Shown here piece by piece: positions 8,969-17,779 of a stretch of 64,000 nt of DNA. The first letter of the stretch is position 1. Every line of letters begins with the position of its first letter. A program made the translations under genes and the position numbers. Below the pieces are notes generated by a model. It was not told the DNA's origin, ran no database searches, and was given only the letters and a program-made list of their open reading frames with translations. Source of the stretch: Candidatus Gastranaerophilales bacterium. GTDB taxonomy: Bacteria > Cyanobacteriota > Vampirovibrionia > Gastranaerophilales > Gastranaerophilaceae. The stretch spans positions 124,001-188,000 of the forward strand of contig CALVED010000001.1 in the NCBI GenBank assembly GCA_944326485.1. The letters are read 5' to 3'.

Positions 8969-11209
8969 ATGGCGAAACAAAAAGAGCATATATTAGTAAT
9001 AGTCGAATCACCTGCTAAATCAAAAACAATAAAAAAGATACTTGGCAGTTCTTATGATATTGAAGCCAGTTATGGACACATAAGAGATTTTCCTCCCAAA
9101 GTCCTGGGATTTGATGTAAAAAACAACTTTACACCATCTTTTGAGATTATTCCAGAAAAAAAAGCAATAGTAAAAAAACTCAATGATTTAGCACAAAAAG
9201 CCGATAAAGTATATTTAGCATCCGACCCGGACAGAGAAGGAGAGGCTATTGCTTGGCATGTTAGGCAAGTAATAGATGTACCTGATAATAAAGTTTTTAG
9301 AATCGAATTTAATGAAATAACACCGAAAGCTGTAACATATGCTGTTGAACATTCAAGACAAATTGACATGCAACGAGTAAAAGCACAACAAACAAGACAA
9401 ATTTTAGACAGATTAGTAGGATATAAAATTAGTCCGGTTCTATGGGAAAAAATGAGAAATTATCATTTATCAGCAGGAAGAGTGCAAAGTGTTGCACTAA
9501 AAATGATATGTGAAAGAGAAGAAGAAATAAATGCATTTACCCCGGTTGAATACTGGAGTATTACTGCCGACTTATTAAAAGATAAAGCTAAATTCTCTGC
9601 AGAACTTGTAAAATATAAAAATTCTAAAATTGATATAAAAAATGAAAAAGAAGCAATTGAAATAGTTGAATATCTAAATAAAGAAGAAAGAAAATTTAAA
9701 GTATCAAAAATTTCAACAAGAAATTCTCAAAGAAAGCCAACAGCTCCATTTATAACATCTACGTTGCAAAGAGAAGCAAGTACGAAGCTTGGCTATGGTG
9801 TATCAAAAACAATGCAAATAGCACAAAAACTATATGAAGGTATTGATATTGGCAGCGACGGCCCTGTTGGTTTAATTACTTATATGAGAACTGATTCTGT
9901 TCGTATATCAGAGGATGCACAAAGCGCAGCAAAAGATTTTATCTTAAATAATTATGGAGAGAAATATTACCCTAAAACAGCAAATAATTATGTAAAAAAA
10001 TCAAAAAATGTACAAGATGCACATGAAGCTATAAGACCATCTTATGTTGATAAAACACCTGACAGCATAAAACAATACTTAACAAATGAGCAATATCAAT
10101 TATATAAATTAATATGGAGTAAATTTGTAGCCTCTCAAATGGAAAATGCTTCTGTAAAAAATACAACAATTGATATTGAAGCAGATGAATGTTTGTTTAA
10201 AACAGGTATGAGTAAAATAATATTTGACGGATACTTAAAAGTATATAATGATGATGAGGAAGAAAAAGAAAATTCTTCAAAGCTACCTGACTTAAAAGAA
10301 GGAGATAGTTTAAAATTAAAAGAAATACTTCCAAAACAACATTTTACGAGTCCACCCCCAAGGTATACAGAAGCATCATTAGTTAAGGCGCTTGAAGAGC
10401 ACGGTATAGGACGTCCTAGTACTTATGCTCCTATAATTTCTAAAATACAGCAGAAAAATTATGTAGAAAAAATAGACAAAGCACTTGCGCCTACAAAATT
10501 AGGTATGACTTTATGTAAACAATTAGTTGAATATTTTAAAGATATAATGAATTATGAATTTACTGCAAATATGGAACGTAAATTAGATGATATTGCAGAA
10601 AATAAATTAGAATGGAGTAACGTAATAAAAGATTTTTATACTCCATTTATAGAAACAGTTACAAAAGCAAAACAAAATATGCAAAAAGTATTAATCGAAA
10701 GTGATGTAACATGTCCTAATTGCGGAAGCAAGATGGTAGTAAGAACGAGTAGATTCGGAACACAGTTTTTAGGATGCTCAAAGTATCCTGAATGTAAAAC
10801 AATGCTCCCATTAAATTCCGACGGACAAACAATTGAGCAAAATAAAGAAACTGAAGAAAAATGTGAAAAATGTGGTTCTTCAATGCTTCAAAAGACCGGT
10901 CCTTATGGTCCATATCTTGAATGCAGCAATGAAAACTGTAAAAATAGGAAAAAAATTATAAAATCAACAGGGGTAAAATGTCCTAAATGCGGTAAAGGTG
11001 AAATTATATTCAAAAAATCAAAATATGGTAAAGTATTTTTTGGTTGCAGTAATTATCCTGATTGTGATTTTGTATCTTGGAATGAACCAGTTAATGAAAA
11101 ATGTCCTGAATGTGGCAATATTTTAGTAAAGAAAATTACAAAAAAAGAAAAAAAACTTATATGCAGTAATAAGAATTGCTCATTTTCAAAAGAGATGAAA
11201 GAAGAATAG
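8969..11209 (+). CDS. topA: DNA topoisomerase I
   Basis: TopA relaxes negative supercoils by single-strand passage. The 746-residue protein opens with the TOPRIM domain (VESPAKSKTIKKILG, residues about 12-26, and the acidic SDPDREGEAIAWH). The catalytic tyrosine lies in GLITYMRTDSVRIS near residue 305. The C-terminus carries four successive four-cysteine zinc modules (each CPxCG... or CEKCG... and ending CS-x-Y/N-x-x-C) from about 582 to 740. The zinc tail is longer than in many bacteria, where three is common. It lies directly downstream of dprA and upstream of aroE with only three-base gaps. Confidence 0.97.
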   Translation: MAKQKEHILVIVESPAKSKTIKKILGSSYDIEASYGHIRDFPPKVLGFDVKNNFTPSFEIIPEKKAIVKKLNDLAQKADKVYLASDPDREGEAIAWHVRQVIDVPDNKVFRIEFNEITPKAVTYAVEHSRQIDMQRVKAQQTRQILDRLVGYKISPVLWEKMRNYHLSAGRVQSVALKMICEREEEINAFTPVEYWSITADLLKDKAKFSAELVKYKNSKIDIKNEKEAIEIVEYLNKEERKFKVSKISTRNSQRKPTAPFITSTLQREASTKLGYGVSKTMQIAQKLYEGIDIGSDGPVGLITYMRTDSVRISEDAQSAAKDFILNNYGEKYYPKTANNYVKKSKNVQDAHEAIRPSYVDKTPDSIKQYLTNEQYQLYKLIWSKFVASQMENASVKNTTIDIEADECLFKTGMSKIIFDGYLKVYNDDEEEKENSSKLPDLKEGDSLKLKEILPKQHFTSPPPRYTEASLVKALEEHGIGRPSTYAPIISKIQQKNYVEKIDKALAPTKLGMTLCKQLVEYFKDIMNYEFTANMERKLDDIAENKLEWSNVIKDFYTPFIETVTKAKQNMQKVLIESDVTCPNCGSKMVVRTSRFGTQFLGCSKYPECKTMLPLNSDGQTIEQNKETEEKCEKCGSSMLQKTGPYGPYLECSNENCKNRKKIIKSTGVKCPKCGKGEIIFKKSKYGKVFFGCSNYPDCDFVSWNEPVNEKCPECGNILVKKITKKEKKLICSNKNCSFSKEMKEE

Positions 11210-11212
11210 TAT

Positions 11213-12064
11213 ATGTATAAATTTGGTCTAATAGGTTATCCTCTATCACATTCAATGTCAAAAACAATACAAGAAGCAGCTTTTAAGTCTATAGGTGTTG
11301 AAGGCACGTATGAAATAATGGAAACAGAGCAGGAAGAGCTTGTATCAAGACTAAAATATTTAAGAGCAAACGGATTTCAAGGTTTCAATGTGACTATACC
11401 GTTAAAAGTACCTATTACTTTATTTTTATCAGGAGTAGATAATGTCGCAAATGTCGCAGGAAGTGCAAATACAATAAAAATATTAGAAGATTCTTCGATG
11501 TATGGATATAATACAGATGTATATGGCTTTGTAGAAGCTATGCCTGAAAATTTTAGAAAAGAGCTTGAAGGGGAAAATGCAGCTGTTTTAGGTAATGGCG
11601 GAGCAGCAAGAGCAATTGGAGTAGGTTTATCTATCCTCAAAGTTAAAAAAATTGATTTTTATGTAAGAAATATAATAAATGCTTCTGAAATGGTTGAAAC
11701 TTTAAGAAGAAACTTTAATAATGTAGAGATGAACTGTAGACAAATAGAAAGTCTAAAAGATTTATCACAATATAAAATTTTAGTAAATACCACTCCTATA
11801 GGAATGAGAAGTAAAGCAATGGGAATTTCACCAGTTGAAGAAGAATCAATAAAAACAATGGATAAATCAGCAGTAGTATATGATATAGTATACAACCCAT
11901 TAAATACAGAACTTATAAAAACTGCAAAAAAATATAATATTAAAACAATACAAGGTCTTGATATGTTAATATATCAAGGTGCAAAAGCTTTTGAAATTTG
12001 GACTGGAAAAAAACCTGATATACTAAAGATGAAAATAGCTGCGCTTGAAGCAATGGTTGAATAA
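11213..12064 (+). CDS. aroE: Shikimate dehydrogenase
   Basis: AroE reduces 3-dehydroshikimate to shikimate with NADPH in aromatic amino acid synthesis. The 283-residue protein shows the substrate-binding block YPLSHSMSK (about 8-16), the catalytic lysine loop NVTIPLK (about 59-65) and the NADP-binding GNGGAARAIG (about 128-137). NTTPIGM and the late GLDMLIYQGAKAFEIWTG block follow. It is the last gene of the dprA-topA-aroE run. Quinate/shikimate dehydrogenase is an alternative, but length and motifs fit AroE. Confidence 0.95.
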   Translation: MYKFGLIGYPLSHSMSKTIQEAAFKSIGVEGTYEIMETEQEELVSRLKYLRANGFQGFNVTIPLKVPITLFLSGVDNVANVAGSANTIKILEDSSMYGYNTDVYGFVEAMPENFRKELEGENAAVLGNGGAARAIGVGLSILKVKKIDFYVRNIINASEMVETLRRNFNNVEMNCRQIESLKDLSQYKILVNTTPIGMRSKAMGISPVEEESIKTMDKSAVVYDIVYNPLNTELIKTAKKYNIKTIQGLDMLIYQGAKAFEIWTGKKPDILKMKIAALEAMVE

Positions 12065-12147
12065 AATTAATTATCCAATTATATCCAATTTTTCATAAGG
12101 TATACCATTTTTAAATACCACAGTCCTCTTCTGATTACCTTCATGTT

Positions 12148-12417
12148 CTATCTTTTCAATAATTCACCAGTTTTTGAATATATAGATTTATACTTATTTC
12201 CATCAATATATTCTGTATATTCTCTCAATTTATCACCAATAAAACGTGATATCATTTTTGCACGACCATCGTGTTGTTTTACAACAAAACCCTTTGTATC
12301 TTCCAATACAGAAGTAACTTCTTCATATAGTAAACTATTTTTTATTTTTGGATCTAATGATATTTGGGGCACACTATAAAATTTCCCACTAAAAGTTATT
12401 GAATTATTAATTTTCAT
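12148..12417 (-). CDS. Small protein with N-terminal TFSGK motif; C-terminal tail frameshifted
   Basis: The ATG at 12417 follows GAGGG. The 89-residue product begins MKINNSITFSGKFYSVPQ, with an F-S-G-K motif at residues 9-12, then a charged mixed alpha/beta region. The frame stops after KTGELLKR. In the adjacent frame the next bases read on without a break to a stop at 12071-12073 as IEHEGNQKRTVVFKNG and about ten further residues. That tail looks like real coding sequence continuing the same repeat-like style (YIDGNKYKSIYSKTGELL). One missing A in the run near 12150 would explain it. The ancestral gene is probably 12071-12417. Function unknown. Confidence 0.6.
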   Translation of the reverse strand: MKINNSITFSGKFYSVPQISLDPKIKNSLLYEEVTSVLEDTKGFVVKQHDGRAKMISRFIGDKLREYTEYIDGNKYKSIYSKTGELLKR

Positions 12418-12488
12418 ATAAATCCCTCATCTTTGAAATAAAAATACACAATGAATTATAGTAAAAAAAATTATCTATTCAAGTATTT

Positions 12489-13838
12489 TTATATATCAAC
12501 ATCTTTCATCATGGAAATAAGAGTAGATATTGTTGTTTCCATCGATACACTATCAGAAATTCTTTGTTGAAGAAAAGCATTAATTTGCGGCATAAGCTCA
12601 ATTGCAATATCTAACTTAGGGTTAGAACCTGCATTATACATTCCAACATCAATTAAATCTTTATTTTCTCGATATAAAGCCATTAGTTTACGCATTTTAT
12701 AAGCAGCTTGTTTATGCTCTTCAGTAACAATTTCAGTAAATAAACGACTAATACTTCCAAGAACATCGATAGCCGGATAATGATTCATTTCTGCAATTTT
12801 TCTTGATAGAAATATATGTCCGTCAACAATACCTCTAACCGTATCAACAACAGGGTCATTAATATCATCACCTTCCATCAAAACAGTATATAATGCAGTA
12901 ATAGAACCTTTTGGACTATTCCCGCTTCTTTCTAAAGCTCTTTGAAGCCAAGAAAAAATAGAAGGCGGATAACCTTTAATTGTTGGAGGTTCACCAATTG
13001 AAAGACCTACTTCTCTTCCAGCCATAGCACAACGAGTAACAGTATCTGTCATTAAAAATACTTTTTTACCCTGATCTCTAAAATATTCACAAACAGCCGT
13101 AGCTGACATCAAACATTTTTGTCTTATTAAAGGAGGTTGGTCACCTGTTGAGCAAACAATAACGGATTTTTTCATACCTTCTTCACCTAAAGAATTTTCA
13201 ATAAATTCTTTAACTTCTCTTCCACGTTCACCAATCAAAGCTACAACATTAACATCTGCATCAGAGTTTCTTGCTATCATACCAAGCATAGTACTTTTAC
13301 CAACACCGGAACCTGCAAACAACCCCATACGCTGACCAGCACCTAAAGTAAGCATAGAATCAATAGCTCTTACACCTGTAGAAAACATTGTTTTTATAAT
13401 TGGCCTATCAAACGCGCTAGGAGGGGGATTATCAATATTTACCCACTGTGCACCTCTCGTATCTAAAGGTTTTCCATCAATTGGCTCACCTAAAGGACTT
13501 ATTAATCTTCCTAATAAAAAATCTCCAACAGGTATACTTATTGCCATTCCTGTCGTTTCAACAAGACTTCCCTGTCCTATTCCGGCTCCATCATATAATA
13601 AAAGCAGTTGTGCACTTTCCCCTTTAAAAGCAACTACTTCAGCAGGTTTTCTTTCTCCTTCATATGTTTCTATAAAACATAAATCACCTATCTTTAATCC
13701 TGGAAGTTTTACTTCTACAGTTAAACCTAAAAGTTTTGAAACAGAACCCTTATAAGAATATAACTTCGTCGAATTAATTATCTCAAAAGCTTGTTTCTTT
13801 ACAAATTCTATTGATTTTTCTCTTGATTGTTCTAACAT
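12489..13838 (-). CDS. fliI: Flagellum-specific ATPase FliI
   Basis: FliI is the hexameric ATPase of the flagellar type III export apparatus at the inner membrane. The 449-residue protein has the Walker A loop GLFAGSGVGKST (about 171-182), a GERGREVKEFIE block and the FLMTDTVTRCAMAGREVG Walker B region. SIGEPPTIKGYPPSIFS, typical of FliI/F1-beta relatives, follows. It is the last gene of the minus-strand flagellar operon, four bases after flhA. Next downstream is the small TFSGK protein, in the same direction. Confidence 0.96.
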   Translation of the reverse strand: MLEQSREKSIEFVKKQAFEIINSTKLYSYKGSVSKLLGLTVEVKLPGLKIGDLCFIETYEGERKPAEVVAFKGESAQLLLLYDGAGIGQGSLVETTGMAISIPVGDFLLGRLISPLGEPIDGKPLDTRGAQWVNIDNPPPSAFDRPIIKTMFSTGVRAIDSMLTLGAGQRMGLFAGSGVGKSTMLGMIARNSDADVNVVALIGERGREVKEFIENSLGEEGMKKSVIVCSTGDQPPLIRQKCLMSATAVCEYFRDQGKKVFLMTDTVTRCAMAGREVGLSIGEPPTIKGYPPSIFSWLQRALERSGNSPKGSITALYTVLMEGDDINDPVVDTVRGIVDGHIFLSRKIAEMNHYPAIDVLGSISRLFTEIVTEEHKQAAYKMRKLMALYRENKDLIDVGMYNAGSNPKLDIAIELMPQINAFLQQRISDSVSMETTISTLISMMKDVDI

Positions 13839-13842
13839 TTAC

Positions 13843-15942
13843 CTACTCAAAATTATAATTTACTGATTCCCCTATTGTATCAACTGCTTCAACTCTAATA
13901 TCAGTAATAAGTTCAGAATATGAAATTACAACAATTGTTGGAATATGACGTTCTAACAATTGATATAGAGGAAGTCTAATTCTTGGAGAACATAGAATTA
14001 CAGGTTGTACATTTATACTTTGATGAGCCCTTATTAAAGTAGAAGCAGCAGATTCAATAAGTTCTTGAACCTGAAGCGGATTTAATAAGAACATAGTACC
14101 GAGTTCTGTTCTTTGGCAGCTATCGTCAAGAGTTTTTTCCCACTCCGGAGAAAGAGTTAAAGCATATAAGATTTTATCAGGAGTACAATTTGCTAAGCAA
14201 ATTTGTCTTCCTAAAGCTGCCCTCAAACGTTCTGATAATATATCAGGTTCTTTTGAAAATCTTGCATAATCACATAATCTTTCAAAGATATATATAATAT
14301 CTTTTATAGAAACTTTTTCTCTTATTAAGTTAACAAATATTTTTCTTAAGTCACTTGTAGATATAATTGTAGGAACAAGGTCATTAACAAGTGTAGGATC
14401 CTGACTCTTAACAAGTTCCATCAGTTTAAGAACATCAGTTTTAGTCATTATTTCATCAACATATTTTCTTACACAATCTTGTAAATGAGTAATAATAACA
14501 TCAACAGAATCTACAGCTGTAACGTCTGTTTTATCTTTTAAGAAAGCAGTATCCATCCAATATGCTTGCGTTTGATAAGTAGGATCAAGCCCAATAATAG
14601 CGTCTTTAGGAACTTCTCTACCTGTAGCATCCCATTGATCAGCAATAACCATACTTTTTTTAGGATAAACTGTACCAGTTGCAACAGTATTTCCTCTAAC
14701 AGAAATCATATATTCATTTGCACCAATAGCAGATGAATCCATTATTCTTATATTAGGAATAATATAACCAAGTTCATCTGTTACTCTTTGTCTCAATGCA
14801 GCAATTTTAGGTAAAAGCATACCATCTTGATCAGGATCTGCTATTTCCAACAATCCAGTACCAACTTGTAAATTTAATACATCCACACCTAATCTTTCAT
14901 ACATTCTGTTTGGATTTGTCAAATCACTCATACTCTTTTTTACGGATTCTAATTGACCAAGTTGTGATTGAACATCCTTATTAACAGAAACAATTAAAAA
15001 TGCAGCTAAAATAAGCAATGCGTATGTAGTAAAAGTATACCAAGGCAAGCCTGTTATAAATCCTGTTACAGCAATTAACATAAGAAATATAACAGTAAAA
15101 ATTAGACTCGATGGTTTATTTAAAATCTGTCCTGCCAAATCACCACCTAATGATCCGCCTGCAGCAGTAGAACGGGTCATAACAATACCGGCAGAAACAG
15201 CCATTAATAATGATGGCAACTGTGCAGCCAATCCATCACCTACAGTCAATACTGTATATTTTTGAATAGCCTCGCCGGCCTGCATACCTTGTTGTAAGAT
15301 ACCTACAGCCAATCCACCAACGATATTTATTATTACAATGATGATACCAGCCATAGTATCACCTTTTACGAACTTCATTGCACCATCCATTGAACCATAT
15401 AAATTTGATTCTCTCTGTAAATCTTCTCTTCTCTTTATGGCTTCTTCAGGAGATATTAACCCTGCATTAAAGTCCGCATCAATTGTCATTTGTTTACCGG
15501 GCATAGCATCTAATGCAAATCTTGCAGCAACTTCTGCTATACGTTCAGAACCCTTAGTGATTACCAAAAATTGTACTATTGTAATTATTATAAATATTAC
15601 AAAACCTACTATTAAATTACCACCGGTAACAAAGTTTCCAAAAGCATCAATTACTTCACCGGCTTCCCCTTTCGCCAATATTAATCTTGTAGAAGCAATT
15701 GATAATACCAATCTAAACATTGTACCTATCAATATTATTGAAGGAAATGATGATAATTCTAAAGGTCTTTGTATATACAAAGATATCATTAATAATAAAA
15801 TACCAAGTGTAATATTAAAGCTTATTGCAAAGTTAACTACCCAAGGCGGAAGTTCAATAATCAACAATACAATTAACAGTATTACAAATACCGCTAAAAA
15901 TATTTCACTTACTATTGATTTATTGCCTTGTGCCTGTGCCAC
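13843..15942 (-). CDS. flhA: Flagellar biosynthesis protein FlhA
   Basis: FlhA is the major export-gate subunit, with a membrane half and a cytoplasmic substrate-docking half. The 699 residues match the family. About eight hydrophobic helices occupy residues 15-320, interrupted by the conserved cytoplasmic loop AARFALDAMPGKQMTIDADFNAGLI (FHIPEP signature region). The soluble C-terminal domain (about 350-699) includes the LVNDLVPTIISTSDLRKIFVNL stretch. It lies between fliH and fliI in the export operon. Confidence 0.96.
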   Translation of the reverse strand: MAQAQGNKSIVSEIFLAVFVILLIVLLIIELPPWVVNFAISFNITLGILLLMISLYIQRPLELSSFPSIILIGTMFRLVLSIASTRLILAKGEAGEVIDAFGNFVTGGNLIVGFVIFIIITIVQFLVITKGSERIAEVAARFALDAMPGKQMTIDADFNAGLISPEEAIKRREDLQRESNLYGSMDGAMKFVKGDTMAGIIIVIINIVGGLAVGILQQGMQAGEAIQKYTVLTVGDGLAAQLPSLLMAVSAGIVMTRSTAAGGSLGGDLAGQILNKPSSLIFTVIFLMLIAVTGFITGLPWYTFTTYALLILAAFLIVSVNKDVQSQLGQLESVKKSMSDLTNPNRMYERLGVDVLNLQVGTGLLEIADPDQDGMLLPKIAALRQRVTDELGYIIPNIRIMDSSAIGANEYMISVRGNTVATGTVYPKKSMVIADQWDATGREVPKDAIIGLDPTYQTQAYWMDTAFLKDKTDVTAVDSVDVIITHLQDCVRKYVDEIMTKTDVLKLMELVKSQDPTLVNDLVPTIISTSDLRKIFVNLIREKVSIKDIIYIFERLCDYARFSKEPDILSERLRAALGRQICLANCTPDKILYALTLSPEWEKTLDDSCQRTELGTMFLLNPLQVQELIESAASTLIRAHQSINVQPVILCSPRIRLPLYQLLERHIPTIVVISYSELITDIRVEAVDTIGESVNYNFE

Positions 15943-15946
15943 TTTG

Positions 15947-16783
15947 TTAACTTTCTTCTTTTGTCTTTAAAGCTTTCTCAATTATTGCCAATTGCGTCGC
16001 TATTGTTGCATCTATTATCCCATTTGAGGTTTCTACAATTACCCCACCGTCTTTTATATTATTATCTGGAACTACTAATATTTTAGCCTCATAATAATCA
16101 CCTGAAAACAATTCAGGCAACTTATCTCTAACTAATTCTACATCTTTAGGCATAACTTTTAATGTTATTTTGTCTTCTGTTTTATTTACTTCTTCGACAA
16201 CTCCTTTTATTATTGAAATGATAGCATTCTTATCTGTCTCTATTTCCTTATTAATTATTTTTTTTGCTATTTCAACAGAAATATCCATAATACACTCTGA
16301 AACCTTTTGAAAAACTTCATCTTTATAATTATAAAATTCTGAAAATTTTTCTCTTAAATCTTCAATATCTTTTTTTGCCTGATTTAATCCTTCATTATAA
16401 CCTTCTTGTTTAGCAACTTCTTTTATAGACTGTGCATCTTTTTGCGCTCTTGAAACTATATTTCTATCTTGTGTCCTTCTATAGCCTCTTCTTCTTGAGC
16501 CTTCTCTTCTTTCTTCTCTTTGTTCAAAAGTTATATTGTCTAGAGATAAATCAAAATCATTTTTTTTTGATTTTTCTTCTTTATCGTTTTTAGAACTTAA
16601 ATTATCTGACTCTTTATGTTCTTGCAATTCTTTATTCAATTCTGAAGAATTATTTAATACTTCATTATTCACTATTTTTGCAGAATCTAAATCATCCTGA
16701 AATTCCTTAACTTCAGAAGAAATGATATCATTATCTTCATCTATTTTTCTTTTTATTGTTGTATATTTCTTCTTAATAATCAT
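15947..16783 (-). CDS. fliH: Flagellar assembly protein FliH
   Basis: FliH regulates the FliI ATPase and tethers it to the C-ring. The 278-residue protein has a low-complexity acidic N-terminal half (about 1-90), an Arg-rich patch (REERREGSRRRGYRR), a coiled coil (about 115-150) and the conserved C-terminal domain. That domain includes ISVEIAKKIINKEIETDKNAI and GGVIVETSNGIIDATIATQLAIIEKAL. The C-terminus resembles the V/F-ATPase stator fold. The start overlaps the end of the upstream gene by 11 bases. The identity rests on the C-terminal domain and on the position between the fliG candidate and flhA. Confidence 0.85.
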   Translation of the reverse strand: MIIKKKYTTIKRKIDEDNDIISSEVKEFQDDLDSAKIVNNEVLNNSSELNKELQEHKESDNLSSKNDKEEKSKKNDFDLSLDNITFEQREERREGSRRRGYRRTQDRNIVSRAQKDAQSIKEVAKQEGYNEGLNQAKKDIEDLREKFSEFYNYKDEVFQKVSECIMDISVEIAKKIINKEIETDKNAIISIIKGVVEEVNKTEDKITLKVMPKDVELVRDKLPELFSGDYYEAKILVVPDNNIKDGGVIVETSNGIIDATIATQLAIIEKALKTKEES

Positions 16784-17768
16784 TGAGTTTATCTTCTATA
16801 CTGCTCACTAAAGATTGAATAACAAAAGGTGAAAAAACATCTTTTGCCGGAAACTTATAATCCAAAATAAAATCTCTTACAGCTTCCCTCTCATTCAATG
16901 CCACTTTACTTAATATTTCCGGCGAGGCATTTTTTATTGTTTTATAATGTTTTTTTAATAATTTATCAGTATTTATATAATCTGATTCCGGTAAAATTTT
17001 TTTTATCTCTTCTAATGATTTTATTATAATTTTATGATCAATCTTGCTTTCTATGTCGCTCATTTTCATATAATTTATTACATGTTGAACATCATGTTTA
17101 TCTAAAGAATTTAATATTTCATTTGCTTTTTGTTCAGGGAGCTTTTTTAAAACTATCGCAAGAGCAGCAAGTTTTAAAACCTTTTTATCATTTGGTGTAG
17201 CACTATTTTTATCTTTATTTTGAACTTTTTCTAAATTTGCCTGATCCTCAGTTTTTTGAACCATATCATTCAAATTAGAAAGATTAACAGCAATATTATA
17301 TTGACTTTGAGATAACACACCTTTTTTTACAAGTTTTTGTAGTTCATCTGTATAAACCTGCTTAACTTTATCTTCTACAAGATTAATTAAAGCATCTTGC
17401 GGCATATTTTTTATAATAGCTAATTTAGCAGTATTAAAAATATTTGCAGCAATAACTTGTAATATGGTATCTCTGTTTTGAGGGGGAATTTTCCCTCTCA
17501 TTAAATCTATAGATTTATGGAATGTCCATTCTCCAATAAATTGAGTAACTAAACTTGCCTGTTCAGCATTAAATTTCAACTGAGCATCGTTACTTAATGC
17601 CTCACCTGCCATAAAACAAAACTTTTTTACAGTTTCTATTATTATTTTCTTATCTTGAGGAGTAAGCGTATCAGGTGCAGCATTTGATCCTGGCTGGTTT
17701 AATACCCCCATTGCCTGCTGTGCAAGATCGATTGCGAATGCTTTATAATCAAATCCTTCAATTGGCAT
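16773..17768 (-). CDS. Divergent FliG-like protein in the fliG position
   Basis: This 331-residue protein lies between fliF and fliH, exactly where fliG is found in most flagellar operons, and has FliG length. A helical middle segment (about 195-260: KLAALAIVLKKLPEQKANEILNSLDKHDVQHVINYM) recalls the FliG armadillo-type repeat (AALLLLSLGEEVAAEVLKHL). However, the canonical C-terminal charged torque helix and the EHPQ motif are not recognisable. The N-terminal 190 residues look unlike any FliG I know. It could be a highly diverged switch protein or a lineage-specific substitute. Symbol withheld. Confidence 0.55.
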   Translation of the reverse strand: MPIEGFDYKAFAIDLAQQAMGVLNQPGSNAAPDTLTPQDKKIIIETVKKFCFMAGEALSNDAQLKFNAEQASLVTQFIGEWTFHKSIDLMRGKIPPQNRDTILQVIAANIFNTAKLAIIKNMPQDALINLVEDKVKQVYTDELQKLVKKGVLSQSQYNIAVNLSNLNDMVQKTEDQANLEKVQNKDKNSATPNDKKVLKLAALAIVLKKLPEQKANEILNSLDKHDVQHVINYMKMSDIESKIDHKIIIKSLEEIKKILPESDYINTDKLLKKHYKTIKNASPEILSKVALNEREAVRDFILDYKFPAKDVFSPFVIQSLVSSIEDKLNDY

Positions 17769-17779
17769 TTCTCACTCCA

